Part shown: positions 1-15,000 of the stretch, one piece after another
How the letters are laid out: the number at the start of each line of letters is the position of its first letter
Numbering within the stretch: the first letter of the stretch is position 1
Assembly (NCBI GenBank): GCA_021234535.1
Contig: CM037836.1
Span: 16,351,111-16,415,110 of the forward strand
Reading direction: 5' to 3'
Source: Stichopus chloronotus
Taxonomy: Eukaryota; Echinodermata; Holothuroidea; Aspidochirotida; Stichopodidae
Length of the DNA: 64,000 bases
Position numbers and translations under genes: made by a program
Notes under the pieces: model-generated
Told to the model about the DNA's origin: nothing
The model's database searches: none
What the model saw: the letters and a program-made list of their open reading frames with translations, nothing else

Positions 1-3000
1 TCAGTAAGCAAATTTCGAATTTCCTGATAACATCAGTAAAGTGTAGTAGCAAAAGGAAGAATGGAGGTATACAAATAAGTTACGTATGTTGTGTACTATT
101 GAGATTCACAACAATTAAATTGTCACAATTAGTTAAGTTCTCCTTTGGGCTTCTGTCATATCGCTATGTAGAGATAGGTAACACATCTACATACAATGTT
201 TACATCAAATTAGAATGGAGTATTTAAGAGAATTCGCTAACTTAAAAAAGCTTTCAAAGCTTTTCCGAAGAACAATTTATTTCGTGGGTGCTCAAGAAGT
301 CAATAATAATCAGAATAACACTTTATAACTTCACGTGAATGTCTACTACAGTGATTGTGATCTGTTTGTTGGTAATTTATTCTAAAAACAAATGAATGTC
401 ATTTTTATTGAAAGATGGTAAATACTTCAGTATTGAAGGTATTTGTCTGGTATCTGTCACTTAGTTGCATCAACGTTGCCATCACTTGGTTCCTCTTATT
501 TGTGTTAACATATAACGTGTGTTAACGTATAACGTCAGTTTAATGTTATAAGTATTGGTTGGTTATAAAACACCATAAAACACCTGGCACCATATTAAAG
601 AACCCAACGAGGTGATAGATCAAATGACACCAATGTCAATGTATCTTTGTGTTACCGGTACCAAAGTTAGGAATAAAATCCTGGATGCCATAAATTGTTT
701 AAAAGGTGGTCTGGCAGGAAATCCTCATTGACACGTAGGAGTAAAGCATTGTTTAGCTTGATTTATTAGGAATGTTTGATGAGTGTAAAAGGGTTTGTAT
801 TTGATAACAAGGAAACAAAATGGTTACGGAAGGTAAATAGAACAATTGGCAGTCAGAACAAACTTTCGTTATTTTTGTCATGAATCTTTGTTGACCAACA
901 AGAGGAGCGAAAATAGGGTACCTCGTAAAACAAAATAAGTAGAATAACAACAATTAGAATCTTGACATTTAGAACAATTAACCCTTTATTCAACAGAATC
1001 CTGTTGAATTCCTCATCATCCGATCTTACAGACCCTAAACAAGTTCCAGGCAATCATGCAAATGCAACAGGGGGAATTCCAAAGGCAGGAAGGGGAAAGT
1101 TAGAATGAGGTATTTACAGGACGTTAACCACAAAAGGATGTAGCAGAATTGTAAGATGAATTTTTTATATGGAGGCATCTACAACAACCTTTCTCAGTTT
1201 CGAAACACTGAGTAGGAAGAAAGAGCTAGTAAACAAGTGGAGTGCTTAAGATAGAGAAGGAAAAATAAAACGAAATTTGACACCCACTGGTAATATGCAT
1301 CTCACGAGACCGTAAGTAATGATGCAAATGGCATGTATAAACAAGATAAATGGTATATTTTTGTGATGATATAAATAGTAAATAAAATCATATCAAGTCT
1401 CTTATTGTTAATACTATGTGGCCCTATGCAATTAGGATTGGGATGGCCAGGCCATTTTTTTTTTATGATACTGGCATTGATGATAGTACACAAGTCTACG
1501 CCAGTTTCATTATACACACAGATTTGTGATACCAGAGAAAGTACATCCAACGTATGTCGGATTTAATATTAATCTTGATACGGCAATCATCATTGCACTT
1601 ATTTTGAGAGCTTGTGAGAACTATGTGAACTGGCAGATGATCGATAAGCCGATATTCACTACTGTGGAAAAAAAAATGTGCAGTTGCAATAGCGCACACG
1701 GTTTTCCCCATAATATGTAACTTATGAAGCACACGTATCTGAGTATATTTCCGGGGTAGTTACTGCTTATGCTTTGCAGGGAATTACCACAAGTCGGGAA
1801 GTTTGGAATTATATGGAGGTTACAAAAGTCCGGGAAGTACGTGATGTGCTTATTACGAAATGCAGAACTTTGTGATATTTTGGCATCACGTGGAGTCAAA
1901 GCATTTTTATACACGCACAGAATAATCGTTGTGTTTCATTTTTGTGTGAAAGTCTGGTCTGAAGTCTACTTCAGTTTTGATATTGCAATAAATTACACAT
2001 GGATCATATGCATGATATTCAAAGTATAGCTTCGTCTCTAAATTTGTAGTTGATGGTTTGAGGATGAATAGACTAGAAACCATTGCAAAATTTCTGTCGA
2101 AGCTTCCCACCTATAGGAAACTTGTGGATTGACCCACTTTGAGTGTTTAGTTAACTTGAACCAATTTGCCATGATAAGGTGTAAGGCCTGCCCTGTGTAG
2201 GACACATAGTATTGCCAGGAAACGCACGTCAGTCACGTCTGTCATTTTACCCATAATCTGATTCTTTACTTGATGTGAAGACAGTTGTTGAAACCGTGAT
2301 GTTTCAATTGAACCTAATACTCATCACAAAGTAATATTAAGGCTTTGACGTGGGAATTTCTCATGTGATAAAAGGGTGTGTCTATACTTGCGCTTGAACC
2401 ACTCACATTCTCTCCTACCGTAGCCATTCACATTCGATCCTATCGGATACAATTTGTGGACGTTCAAGTCAATGTACCTTGTTGATAATTTTAGAACAAA
2501 TATTTTTTATTCCTTTGACCCCTCCCAGCTGGCATGACGCAACTCATGTATGTCAGCTACTACCCCCTATTTTGAAAAGACTTTTTAGTATCTATTTCAA
2601 ATAGCCTAACAGATATCCCGCTGCAAAAGAGTTGGATTGTGTATAAATTCATACTACAAGGCAGATTTAACAATTTACTTATAGGTCTTCTTAAAGTGTG
2701 GGGTCTGAAAATAAACAACTATGAGTACAGCTTGGGGGGGGGGGGGGGGGAAATCAGTTAACTCGAGCGGTAATCCCAAAGATACCGTCCTGTTTTATTT
2801 TCACTTTTTTTCAAAAGTGTTTCCATAGCTGGATATTGATACAATTAAAACAAACGTTTGGACGGAAGACGGAAATTGTGGCGCCCACTGTTGATGTATT
2901 CATCAATAAATGACTACGTTCAACGACACACGATACTTAAGATCAAATGAAAACATGGATGAGTCTAAAAATGTGTAAAAAAAGTAAAAAAAGGAAAAAA

Positions 3001-5930
3001 AAACCTGAAGATAAAAATACCGTAAGTCACCGGATTTTAAATGCTCTTGCAAAGTCCGGGATGCCATTAATGCAGCATCATCTTTTCTCCACCTTCAGAT
3101 GTGACAAATATGTTGGATGTAATGTTACTCAGTAATGGAGGTAGACCGAATAAAGAATCATGTGTTCCACTCAAATACTGGTCACCGCAAATTGTTAGTA
3201 CTTTATATATATGTTTGGCTAGTTTGGTGTTATTAGAAACATTCAACCACCGAAAGGCCAACAAACAAATGTTAACTTGCAACTGCCCACTTCGTATCAT
3301 AATTCCATGCGCCAAATAATATCATTTGATCTACAGAACCGTGCGCTTAACCTTGATGACCTCAAGTTTGGGTATTCATAAGTAATGCTATTGATGGTTA
3401 GTGTGACAAAAGCCCTGACGCATTTATCCAAGCCAAGGTTATCCAACACTCTAGAAAAGAGTTATATCAGGAAGAACTTCGGCATTTTTTTGAAACATGT
3501 AAAATCGCCATTCTTAATCGCTGATACACTAGTCTGATACACTATTCTCGTTTTTATAACTTGAAGAACAGCTGAAATTTGTTTGGTTTTTCTTGCTTTT
3601 AGCATGAGTTAAATTATCTCTCACTACGTTACTCATACCCCTTTGATGGTGATAGTGGTATCATTTGAGACTATTTGACACAAATATTCTCAATTTGAAC
3701 GTTTTCGAACATTGCATGCACTAATGCTTTTCAAAAATGAAGAAGAAAAAAATGACGTTTTGAGAAGACAAAAAGACAAAAGTTGAGAAAAGACAATTAA
3801 TTACTTGTACACCTTAAACTTTGGAAACACAACCAACTTGACCAGCAAAGTCTTGTAATTGCTAGAGTTAAAATCCCTGCCAAAGAATGCTGGACTCATC
3901 TCTGACGGACACACCCTGTAGAAAGCAACGTTGCGTTTTGTATAGTATTGTATTTAGTACTAACTCCCTAATAATCATGGAAATGGCAAAGTTAAAACCA
4001 AAAGGAGGCTCTTGAAACGGCATTTGTTTTGTTTTAATTTTGAATTGATTACATCATCTGCCTTCTTGTACATAGGAATACTTCGGACTCTGCTTAACTT
4101 TGATTTCTGCTCAACCAACACAATTATCCTTACGTTTATTTTGTAGTTACAGTGCCAGACAACGCAAAGATCGTTGGCGTTGTGAAAGTGCATTTCGATG
4201 CAACCTACGCGACAACCAGCAGCTTGCACTGAAGGTTGATGCAGTCTATCCAAAGGTCATGATGGTCTTCATGCAGAAGTCTTCCTATCCCTGGTCAATA
4301 GCAAGTAGAAATTCTAGCCTTTCACGCTTGAGTTACATTTGCTCACCTGTCCGTTCCAATACTCATTTTCCTCTGGTTCATCCTGCTCTTCTAGTTCATC
4401 CTTTTCTTCTAGTTCATTTGTGGTTTGAGTTTTAGGTCATTTTTGTTCACTTGCCTTTCGTCCAAATTGGTGACGGATCCTGCGTGCTCCGAAAATTTGT
4501 CCATGACCTCCTGTTCGAGATACTCCAAAACATATAACCTTGTCCTACTCGTTTAACTACTTGAGTTAGAGATTGTAGTTACCATAGGTTTTTGGATTCA
4601 TGCTCCCTATAAGATCGACTTTTGTCAAGGGATCAGTGGTTTTGGAAGCTTAGGGATTTTGTTCTTTGGTGTGGCCATTAGGCTCTCGGATTTGCTTGTA
4701 GTCAGTACACTGAGAGCATTTAATGGTTAAATAAAGTAACTGAAGGTTAGGAGCTTGCCACGGGGTGGGGGCACCCCCCATAGACCTTCGTCGAGACGTT
4801 ACCTTGGGCCCACCAGCCTCCTAATGCATGCCCTTGGCCCACTTCTTTGTGCAATTTTAAAATTCTATAAAGAAAAAATGCTTGTGTCAGGTTGCATACA
4901 TTACCTCAGACACCTAATACCTGCACTGGAAAACCTGTATTTAAGGAATTTTACCATAAAGTATGAGGGTGCACTTGAAAAGTTTCACTCAAAATGAAAT
5001 TGACGCAGGCGATGTCATTTCAAAATTACCACCCGAAAAATATATATTTCTTACCATCCTATATTTACATCATATATTTACAGATAGATGTAGAAAGATA
5101 TATGATGCAATAATTTACAATTTGTCCTACTAAAACTAGTTTATTTTTGATGAACTAAAAAAACTTCAGTAGGATTCAGGGGGTGCTGTTTATATTAAAG
5201 TCAATGGCCTGACTTTTTCGTCCCTATTATTGTATTGTAGTTATCATTTATCCCAAAAGAGGAGAACCTTCCGAACTTCAGAGTGTAAATTAGTCAAGAA
5301 AAAAAAAATAGTAATGCACACACACAAATACCTCACTTACGACATTTTTTTATATTTCCTCTGTTTCCTACAACTCCCCTGTTGGTTTTCTACTAACTTT
5401 TAAAAAAAAAATGTGGGTTTCTGAAAGAGTGTGTTTGTACCACGCCATGCACCATAATGTGCATTATGTGCTTTTCACCTTTCATGCTGGCTTTTTACTT
5501 TCAGTATGACTGTAAAGACCGATTGCACTTTCTTTGTTCTGTGACCAAATAACACCCAGAAGTTTAATCACAATATGAGGGCGCTGTTGAAAACTGGTTG
5601 TAACTGTGTGATCTCTTTTAAATGTGCTAGTTGGCCTAGTGTTTAACTATTTTATTAAACAATTAGAAAAAATAAAACAATTTGGATTTTTTTGTTTGGT
5701 TTACTTTTATAACCACAGGTGATTTGAAAAGCAATGCCCCCTCTAGTTGCTAGTGATTATTAGGCCCCTGGCGTAAATTTCGCCTACATGTGTTCCTGTC
5801 TAAACATATGTACAGGCTCTATTAGTCCAAAACATCCGGGCTATGGGTAAATAAAATGACAGCCCAACTTTGAAGGTTTCCCATTTTCTGTCCCTTCGAA
5901 TGTACATCCAGAGGAACTCCAACAAGAACG
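1..5930. other. Upstream region with no convincing gene
   Basis: Only short AT-rich open frames occur. A 17-base G run lies at 2734-2750. At 4366-4425 a short repeat of the type ctagttcatc can be read on the minus strand as an acidic frame that is broken by a stop; I could not tie it to a family. If a further array member lies to the left, its 3' end is not visible here. Confidence 0.4.
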
Positions 5931-6006
5931 ATGAAGTGCTCTTTACTGCTTGTCGTGATTGTTCATTTATTTTTCGTTCACACATCAATTTGCTGCCCAG
6001 TGAATG
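5931..6006 (+). CDS. Gene 1 exon 1: signal peptide
   Basis: The ATG opens a short frame beginning MKCSLLLVVIVHLFFVHTS, a basic start followed by a hydrophobic core and then Cys-Cys-Pro, which is a typical secretory signal. The exon ends in AAT G followed by gtaagt, a consensus donor, leaving phase 1. The frame joins cleanly to exon 2 (G + CT = Ala). An overlapping upstream ATG at about 5900 lies in another frame and runs past this start, which could lower translation. The pattern of Met-Lys, hydrophobic core and Cys-Cys resembles the leaders of genes 2 and 3. Confidence 0.8.
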
Positions 6007-9000
6007 GTAAGTTTCTCACCTCACCTATTTTATCAAAAATTATGGTATACTGTTCGTTTAAGTAAGCATTTTTCAAAATCATGTCTCATTCAAATCAAAA
6101 CACGCTGTCATAATTTTTTTCAGGAGAGGAAAGGATGAAAGGTGAAAATCAATCATTGAAATCATCAAAAAGTGTAAGATATCGTACAACAAACAGTGTA
6201 AGATATCGAGGCCTGTGGAGGTTTCATGAGTTAAGACTGAAATGATATCCTTTAATCTGTCGCTAGTGAAATCTTACTTTCCTTTCAATTAGAAAAAAAA
6301 CGGAAAAGAAAACTCCTGCGACTAAATAAAATGATCTGTGTCTGTAACTACTCACCAAATATTCAACGTCATTAAGCTTCAAAGTATATAGACCACTCAA
6401 GGAAGTTGAAGTGATATATATATTTCCTGCTGCCTACAGAAATTAAAATTACTTGAGAACAATTGAAGAGTTACTTAGTACACGATGTAAAATGCACTCG
6501 ACATAAACAAAGACATAATAAACCATATTTCAAGAAAGAAAATAGTAGTAGGGAATAAATGCAATTTTAACTGCCACTATGTTTTGCGATAAATTTGCGA
6601 TAATTTTGTTGTTTAGACATTACTTCCGATTGTATAAATGTTGCTGAAAGGCTGTAGCGCCTGTGAAATAATACCGGCAATAAGTGTTATGATGTAATAA
6701 TTGCATATTTAGGAAAACGGAATTAACGTTGCAACACTAGTTTATACGGCATCTTGTGGAGATGCAACATTGTCCGGGTCTATCCTAAAGTTTGGTGAGT
6801 TGTGATAACTATATATTTCTCTATCCCTCTTTTTTATTAGCTGCAAGTAACGAACGCAGCGTACTAGGCCTATAAAATATAACAGAACGTTTACTTAGGC
6901 TAAGTGTATAAATACATTTGAATGTGTGTTGTGAATGATCGCATGTCTACAGGTCTTTAGTAAATACTCAAAAATGTGCGTTTACCGATACGTGAGATTG
7001 GTCATTTTAGCAATTGCATTCCTTCAGCTATACATTTTTAAGGCGGCAAACTAATTTGATGTCGATAGGAATGGTGGGAATTTTGATGGGTACTAACGAA
7101 TGCCAATGCTTATAATTACCATAATTAGTAAGTTTCAAAAAATTTTAGTAATAAAAACTATCAAAATTCTAAGCCTTTGACTTTAGTTAGTGCTAATGCG
7201 AAAAGTATCTGGGACTAATCTTCCAAAAACCTACTCGAATAGTTAATCACTCAAACATAGATGTTGGTTTGAACGTGATACGCAGAGATCCGCTCAGTTC
7301 GGCAATATGCCAATAAAATGTGAAAACGGAAACGCGACAGGTTTGGGAAAATTTAGTGAATTTATTCAAATAACGTAAAATGTGTCGTTAATGTGACGTT
7401 TGCTTGTATTGTTTTTTACTATTTCTTCCTATTTTGCGTGATCTTTTCTATCGTTAGTGCAGCTTTCAATTTTATTCATTACACACTTAAAGCCTGTCAA
7501 TGATTTTGTTTGAAATGACACGTCCAAAGTATGGCAATGAACTGAGCGCGATGTGACTGTCGACCAATAAGAATCAAGACAGTAAATAAGCCTACGTGTA
7601 ATCTCTTTGATGAGTAAGAGTCATCAGTTGTGATTTTTCAAATTGCAGACGTAATCCATGATGTTCAATGACATCCGGCAGCGTCAGTACGAGACAAACG
7701 CTAATTTGAATTGAGATTTAGAATATCACAACATGGCCTTTATGTGTGTTCCTTTTTCTTGAGATCTTATTTAGACTTCACAAGCGTGGCATGTTTTTCA
7801 TCTCCTGCAAAAATAAAAGAAAAATAGTTAGGATAACTGTCTAAAAAAAGAAAATAATAATTTAAGTATGAGGTAAATGTGAGCACACACATAAAACCAA
7901 ATTAAGAAAGACGATAACTTATGTTCATTATAAGCAGTCACCCACTTAAAGAATAATGTATCGGTATTACTCTTACTGGCAATCTTGTTTTGATTTGGAA
8001 ATCGTGCCGTTTGTTTTCATGACATGCAAACAAAAATGAAAACGATTGATTTAAACCGCTACAAAGGGCGTTGTTTTTCTGACATTTCGCTCATCCTCTG
8101 CAAGTTACAAAATATTTGTTTTTGGATACCATCGGGCGCTCTTAAACATAAAATTTAAAGTGGAAAATAATTGATAAAAAATTGACAAGATCAACTGATC
8201 AACTAGTGAGAGAAATCTCGGTTTCGTCTTCTCTGTTAGGAGTGGATTCGTTGAAGTATCTTTTGTTAACTGATTGCCTATTGCCAGAGAACGTTTTGTA
8301 GGCCTTACGCATGTGGTTTGATCAGTCCAGTGATTCAGGACTGCGTTCAGTTGATGAAGATTTGAAATGTTTCTCTCAATGATAATGCATGGCCTAGCGC
8401 TCTGAAAACTAATCATTGCGGTACATGGCTATGGTGTATACAGGATGCCAGAAATCTAAATATAACAAACATCCAACTCGGAGATTTTTTTTATGGCCTG
8501 CCGACTTCGAATGAGGTAGGTTCACTTTGGTAGTAGTTCCATTCGAATTTAGTATGATAAATGTCGCTCACACACATTATCGACTCCATATGATAGGAAT
8601 GTGCAACATGACAGTATCTTATGAAATGAGGGCGCTTGGAAAAAGTCTGGGGTGTCTTAATACATTCGGTATGCATGAATGTCTGCAATTAAATGAAAAC
8701 TGCTAAAAAGGTTTGTTCCATTTGTCACTTCTTAAAATAACGTGCTCATCTGTAAGAAGTAATTGCTACATTTTGGCTATTTTGACATACAATGTACCAT
8801 TTGTTGTGATATCAACCATTAGCATCGATCTGATTTTGAATGGGGGGGGGGGGGGGTAGGTGTCAGGAGTGTAACTTAAGCACACCCTCATTTTTGTATC
8901 GGGTAGTGGTGATGAGAACGCTGCAGGCAAAGTTTGAGGTGGGGTTTGGAGAGCAGTAATGACTCCGCTTGAGTGTACATACTGTCGGTTGAAGCACTTG

Positions 9001-12000
9001 GCAACTATGGTGGGGGTAAGCATACCATTAGTCCCGAAATAACTACCCCGTTCTGCTGATAGTGAGAGTATAGAGAAAACTGTTTGGATAGAAATGCCTA
9101 CAAGACTGCAGAAACTGGCACGTTTTAGTCTCTGTCAATTTAGAATTTCAAAGTTTCCTTTTTTACCCACAGGTTTGGAAATTGACAGTAAAACTAACTA
9201 TGTTTAGTTTCAGGTCAAAAAAAAAAAAGAGTGACGGGGCGGGAACAAATCTGTTAGTGTCAACTTTACTAAAAAATGATGGCATGTTCCCCTCCCCCAG
9301 TTGACTCTCATGATACCGACACGTATATTTGTGCCTTCGTTGGGAGTTCTGTGGCATTGTTCGAGCTGCGGAGGTAAATGCAATGCACCGCTTGCATTCA
9401 TCTCTGAGAGAGTATTATCCTACAGTAATACATAAGTCCAGCGTTGATTAACTTTGTTCATACGCAAAAAGGAGATTTTGGTACAAAAGACGAAACAGGA
9501 AGAAAATTTGGTACGTAGTGCACAATTGTGCGCATGCTGTGGTTCAGCTACCTGTATTCACTGTGCAGTGTGTAAGAAACTCGGAGTGATGAGTTAAAGA
9601 GCGTTGTGGGACTTGCTTTGTGGAATTTGCCTACACTGACTAAGACTGATGTTGGATAAAGACAGATTTATTGAACATATATTTCGAAAAAAGCTTGGAG
9701 ATGTTTGATGCCTCCCTCTCATCCCTAACAGCAGTAATTGGAGGACTTGCTGTGTGCTGACACTAATTTGCATGTAACTGTGAGAGTCTTATGAAAAATT
9801 TCAGAACTAGGCCTCGCCTATACAAGGTCCAACGAAGAAGGATTATACATGGCCGAGACGTTACTGTCAAACATTGCTGTAAGATCACTTTATGGCTGGT
9901 TTGGGATACCTCATGTCAAGGACTAAAGAAGAAAGCTATCTAATTCCGCATTGAATTTTGTTTCACCATATAGGGCATAACCTTAAGCATATTAATAAAT
10001 TTTTGGAATTCTCTCGCCTTAAGAATATTAATCTGGCGGTTGTATGGAGACCCGTCAAGATGGTGATGGATTGCAGTCTTTAGTTCTCTTCACGATTTAT
10101 AGCACAATGAATTGTTTTTGAACTTTTCCGAATCGACAAAGAAGAACGCTATCTAATTCCGGTAGACTATCAAACTTTCAAAGGTGTTCAAAAATTTCTG
10201 AATAAGCTTTTGCGCGACACAATTCTGAAATTTGGAGGTTTTGAGAGTACCATCGGAAGAATTAACACTGACATTATTGTGTTTTTGTTACGTTTATTAA
10301 TGATTTACATTTCTGCATTTATATTTTACTTTTTGGCCATGACGTAAGTCCGTTGAACGAAAAACAATATGGAGGAGGGTGACTATCGTCACTACTATCT
10401 TAGCAAAGCGTCTCCATCAGTTGTCGCCGAGCAAAAAAGAAAAAAAAATGGGTCTTGCAAAACCCCCAGATAGCCGGAAATGGCTCTTACCATGTGTTCT
10501 TAGCTGCATGTATCCAGTCTTTACAAAAGGATAACATGTTTGCAATTTCTCAATTATGAGAAAATTCCAGTTGTGAAAAAAAAAAACATCAGATCGCTTG
10601 AGATAAAAACGTCATATCAAAAGTCATGTAATTGAATAATGAATCCTCTTTTATATTCTGATCACTTGGCAAATGTTTCATCTGAACATACCCCCCTTTC
10701 TCCCAGCAGTGTTGGAAATCCTTGTTTCCCTAAAGCGTTTGTGTACCCTATAACGTACACGCGTAGCGTGCAGGAAAACCCAGATGGTGTTCCGGGTCTG
10801 TCTTGGTACCACGGCTGGGGCCAGCTTTGGAACTTCTAATAGGTGTCCAGGGGGGAAGCCCGGAAGATTTGCGATAGATTGCACATCAAAGTGGTAAAAC
10901 AGGTGGAGCTGCACATTTACAATGAGACTTACCATAACGTTTGTCCTCCATTTGCATTCATAAAAAAGGGAAAATATTTTAACGTTGTGTATATTTGTTA
11001 TATCTACAGCGCGTAGCGGCGAACTCCTTCCCCTGTATTTGCTGATTAGCTATACCTGAGGCTAAATGTTAGTGTTATCGAAAAGAAAGCGGATTACGTA
11101 TGCTACAGTAGTAGACCTGAGTCTCCCTGTTCCCCTGCCACTATAGTGTATGTAAACCTTGGGCAAAGGAATGAAATGGTGGAACTAATAATTCCACTAA
11201 GATTCTATACTTTCTGAACAGAGACTTGCATAGCGTACCGAAGAAAGTATGGTAAAAAGACCTCTCACGTTGCAGGAAATGGCACTTCCGAATCTCTCTG
11301 ACCTTGATAATTTCTGCTTAATTTTGTTTATTTCTTAGAACAAAAGTTACAAAATTTATGTTTCCACTAAGAACAATGTATACTGCTGTTATATTTTTTA
11401 TATGTGGTTACAATTATTTCTGCTTACAAAAATTGGGGAAGGAGCAAATGCGTTAGTATCGATTCCCGTCAAAAAAACCCGGAGGGGACATTCCTCCTTG
11501 TTGCCCACTGATCACAATTGAAAAATCTTGCATGGGACATTTTTTTCAATAGCAATGTTAATGTAGTTACTTTTTCCAAAATTTGACCACCAGCTTAAAT
11601 GTCATACTAGTTCAGTTTCAAACGTTACACTGCCAATGAAAAGGAATATTGGTAAACTGTGAATTGGGTGAAAATTGTTGTACGTGACTTCACAAGCAGC
11701 GTTTTTATTGGATCATCATTGTCACACGAGATTTACTGTCATTCGCACCAAGATTAGGGGAAGACAATAATTTCGTTAATCGTAAGTAAATGCTTTCCAG
11801 TGAAATCCTACAATTGCGCTACTAATTCCTTTGATAAAGATGTTTTTAAAGAGAGAATCAGAGGCTGGAAAAACTCCCTCACACAAATTTTGTTCATACT
11901 AATCACGGGTTGTTTTTAATACTGTCAAGACTGAAATAGAAATAAGTGAATAACAACATACAAGCCCTTACTAATAGTTTAGTAAAACCCGAAAATAACT

Positions 12001-15000
12001 ATTTAGAATACTAATGGTACAGCTCCTCTTTTTTTTTCTTGTCAGTGATGCACCTCGACAAATATTCCTCTATGACTTCCATGTGGGCCAGTCTGTAACA
12101 GGCATAGTGGTTTGATCCTTATTTCAACAAATTCTCAGCTTAATGAACTCCCATTTTCCATTTCCCTTAATCTAGTTGTATCTGTTTGATCACTGGATAC
12201 AATTTTTTACTGGTTGGTTAAAACAATTGTGTGTGTGTGTTTTTTTTTTAAATGAAATCACACAACACAAAGATCAGCTTCTGGGAGTGGACTCCGACTG
12301 AATGTAAAGTGTCGATTCGTGCTGCATCCACACCCCACTAAGATAAACACTTCATTTTATTATGTTCTTTGCATATTTTTTCCATAGTTCATGAGCTGGA
12401 AATCTCGTAACTATACCACTGTGTTACTTTGAATTTACTTTTCAAGGGCTTAAAAGATAATCAAATGTCACTTTACATGAGATGAGTCATCACTTCCTGA
12501 AATAAGGGAACTGGTTATCATTTCGAGATGAATAATCACGATTCGTTCTATTTGCAGCTAAAGCCGTGAAGAGATTAGGATCCCGAATATATCGGATTGG
12601 TGGCAGTAATTCGCCTTGGCCGTGCAACTCTGATGTTCATGTCTTCCTAGTACCCCGCTTCATTAAAAATAAACATCAAATTAAGCCGGGTGGATTAGGT
12701 CGCTTGTGGATATCCAGAAAGAGGAGGACATGTTCGAACGATGCCTCTTTGAATATTTGCCTATCGAAAACTAAACACATATGTTTTAGCAGTTACCATG
12801 ACGGTAAATATTTGAATATTACAACTTGTGGTGTAATATATTTGAATTTGCACTGAACAAATGCTTTTATCACAGATTACGAGCAGTAAAACTAAGAAAC
12901 GCACGTCTTGTTTGATTCAGCCACGAATACTTTTCAGTGTAATGTAATAACGCAAAAATGTTTCACAGAGTGAAAAATTCATATAAAAATACATTCGAAG
13001 ATGACATTTGTTGCACTGCCATTTGATTTTGTTTTGAGGCTCAGCTTTCAAGTTGCATCAATTTTTTTGATGAAGACATAGTTACACTACTTTCCTATTA
13101 AAGGTTATATGACATACATCTAGAAAAGAGCTAGCTTCATTCAGACGTTGCAGAGTGAAACTCCAACTGACAATCCTTTGGAATTTTGTTCATATGTATT
13201 ACTGTTTTTGAGATATGTGTTTTGAAAATTTGATGAAAATGCAAAACAGATGACGTTGAGTGTTGCCCAGTGTCAGTATTTCTTTTGTTAAACCTTATAT
13301 ATCGTCTCTTAATTACTGAGCTTTACACTGGTAAGTGATACCGATATCTATGAAGAAGACATATATGGCTCGAAAATAAACCCCTTTGGGCATATAAAAT
13401 TGTCCTTTAAATAAAAGTTAAGCAAACGGTTATTATAAGACATATCATAGGAGAAATTTGCATATGGTTATAAACGGTGGAGGTGTGAGGCAGGAATGTA
13501 CCTGTGAAGTTATCAATATTTAATGGATTTGGATGGCATTTGTGGCTAGCTTTAAATTTTATAATGATAAATACAGCCATTAATCCAACATGCAGTTTTC
13601 AAGTCACTACTTTTTACGATGAATCTACCATATATTGAACACGTGAAGATTACCAGTTACCTCATACTAACCACGTGATGACTGGCGTCTACAACAACGA
13701 ACACATCAACACTTTAACTCATTAACATTTTGAAATGAGCCTTACATTGCCTGCAGTTCATTTATATTTTTAAAATGTGACATGGTATCTTCACGGCATT
13801 ACTTGCAGGTCTTAATCTTCAGTTGAATATGACGTCTAAACGTCTTGGATATGGCCGTGTGGTTGCCAAGTGGACATTTGGTTGCCATAGTAATATAACA
13901 AACCAGTCGATTGCAGTCACTACAAAATCGTATTGTGGAGACCATACAATCGAGAAATCTAAAGAATTTCTTGTGAACAAAAATGCAACATCGTTCAGAG
14001 TGTTAAATGTTAGAGCCAACTCGAAGGTGCAGTTGCAGTTAACAGTGGAGACTAATTCAGGCAAAATTTACCGCCAAAAAGGATACATAGAGACAGATCC
14101 ATCGGGTAAGCTTTTATGTTTTATTTGAAAATATGAGGTAAAGTTAAATGTAATATTTAAAATATGTCGTTCACTTCTCGTTTCTTTTACTAGTCACTTG
14201 TTCATATTGTAAGCGTACAACTTCTACTCCCTATTTGGGAGTATAAGTAGTGAAGTGAACATTATTAATAACCTTCCACATCACATGCTGACGTATTAAA
14301 ATAAATGTATCAACATAATGATTCGACAGTTACTACCACTTCAATTAGTAGCTGACTTGCAAATTGTTCCTTTACCTCATTTGATCACACCAAACCTAAT
14401 TGAAATCCATCATCGTCTTCAAACTTTGGTCTTCCAATTCAGGGAGAGTGAACTCAACTTGCAGTTGGTGTTTACCTTGCCCAGAGCAGAAGAGAAGATA
14501 CCTATTCCACTTAAAATTGTAACTGGGGTCAACAGTGCTTGCTCTTTCAAACGTTAACCTGCCAGCTTTTAATTGAGTTTATACATTTATCTAAGCACTC
14601 ATTTCATTACTCATTGAAACTGGGAACTGCTTTCAAAATTGTATTTGAAACACATGTTAGGAGATTTGATGCTAAAATAATACAGATCATAGTAAATCAA
14701 TTTCTCAAACGTTTAATTAAGTCTCTGAGAACTCAAATAAAAACTTCAGTTTAACATATATGTCATTATTCAACTAGTTACTCAGGACAGAGCAGTGGGT
14801 TAGCTATCTTTAGGTTGATCATCTCCTTGTCAGAGGAACATATGCTAAAATTGCAATATGGCAGGAAGTTAGGAACTTATGGTAGTAACTTATGTCACTG
14901 AAGACACCTTGAGGAACATCCAGATATACTTTTTACCGATTACATGTATTCAGGTGATTTCATTTTACGTACATCAATTTTAGATATGTATTACATTGTT

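Noticed and set aside
4100..4435. 111-codon + frame after a possible acceptor
   Set aside because: Competing frames read equally well, stops fall quickly in the splice-compatible frame, and no domain was recognised.
4347..4544. Minus-strand acidic frame (repeated ELEE/DE) ending at a gtgagc donor-like site
   Set aside because: Considered as an exon or Gypsy integrase tail; an in-frame stop interrupts it and the motif match is too loose.
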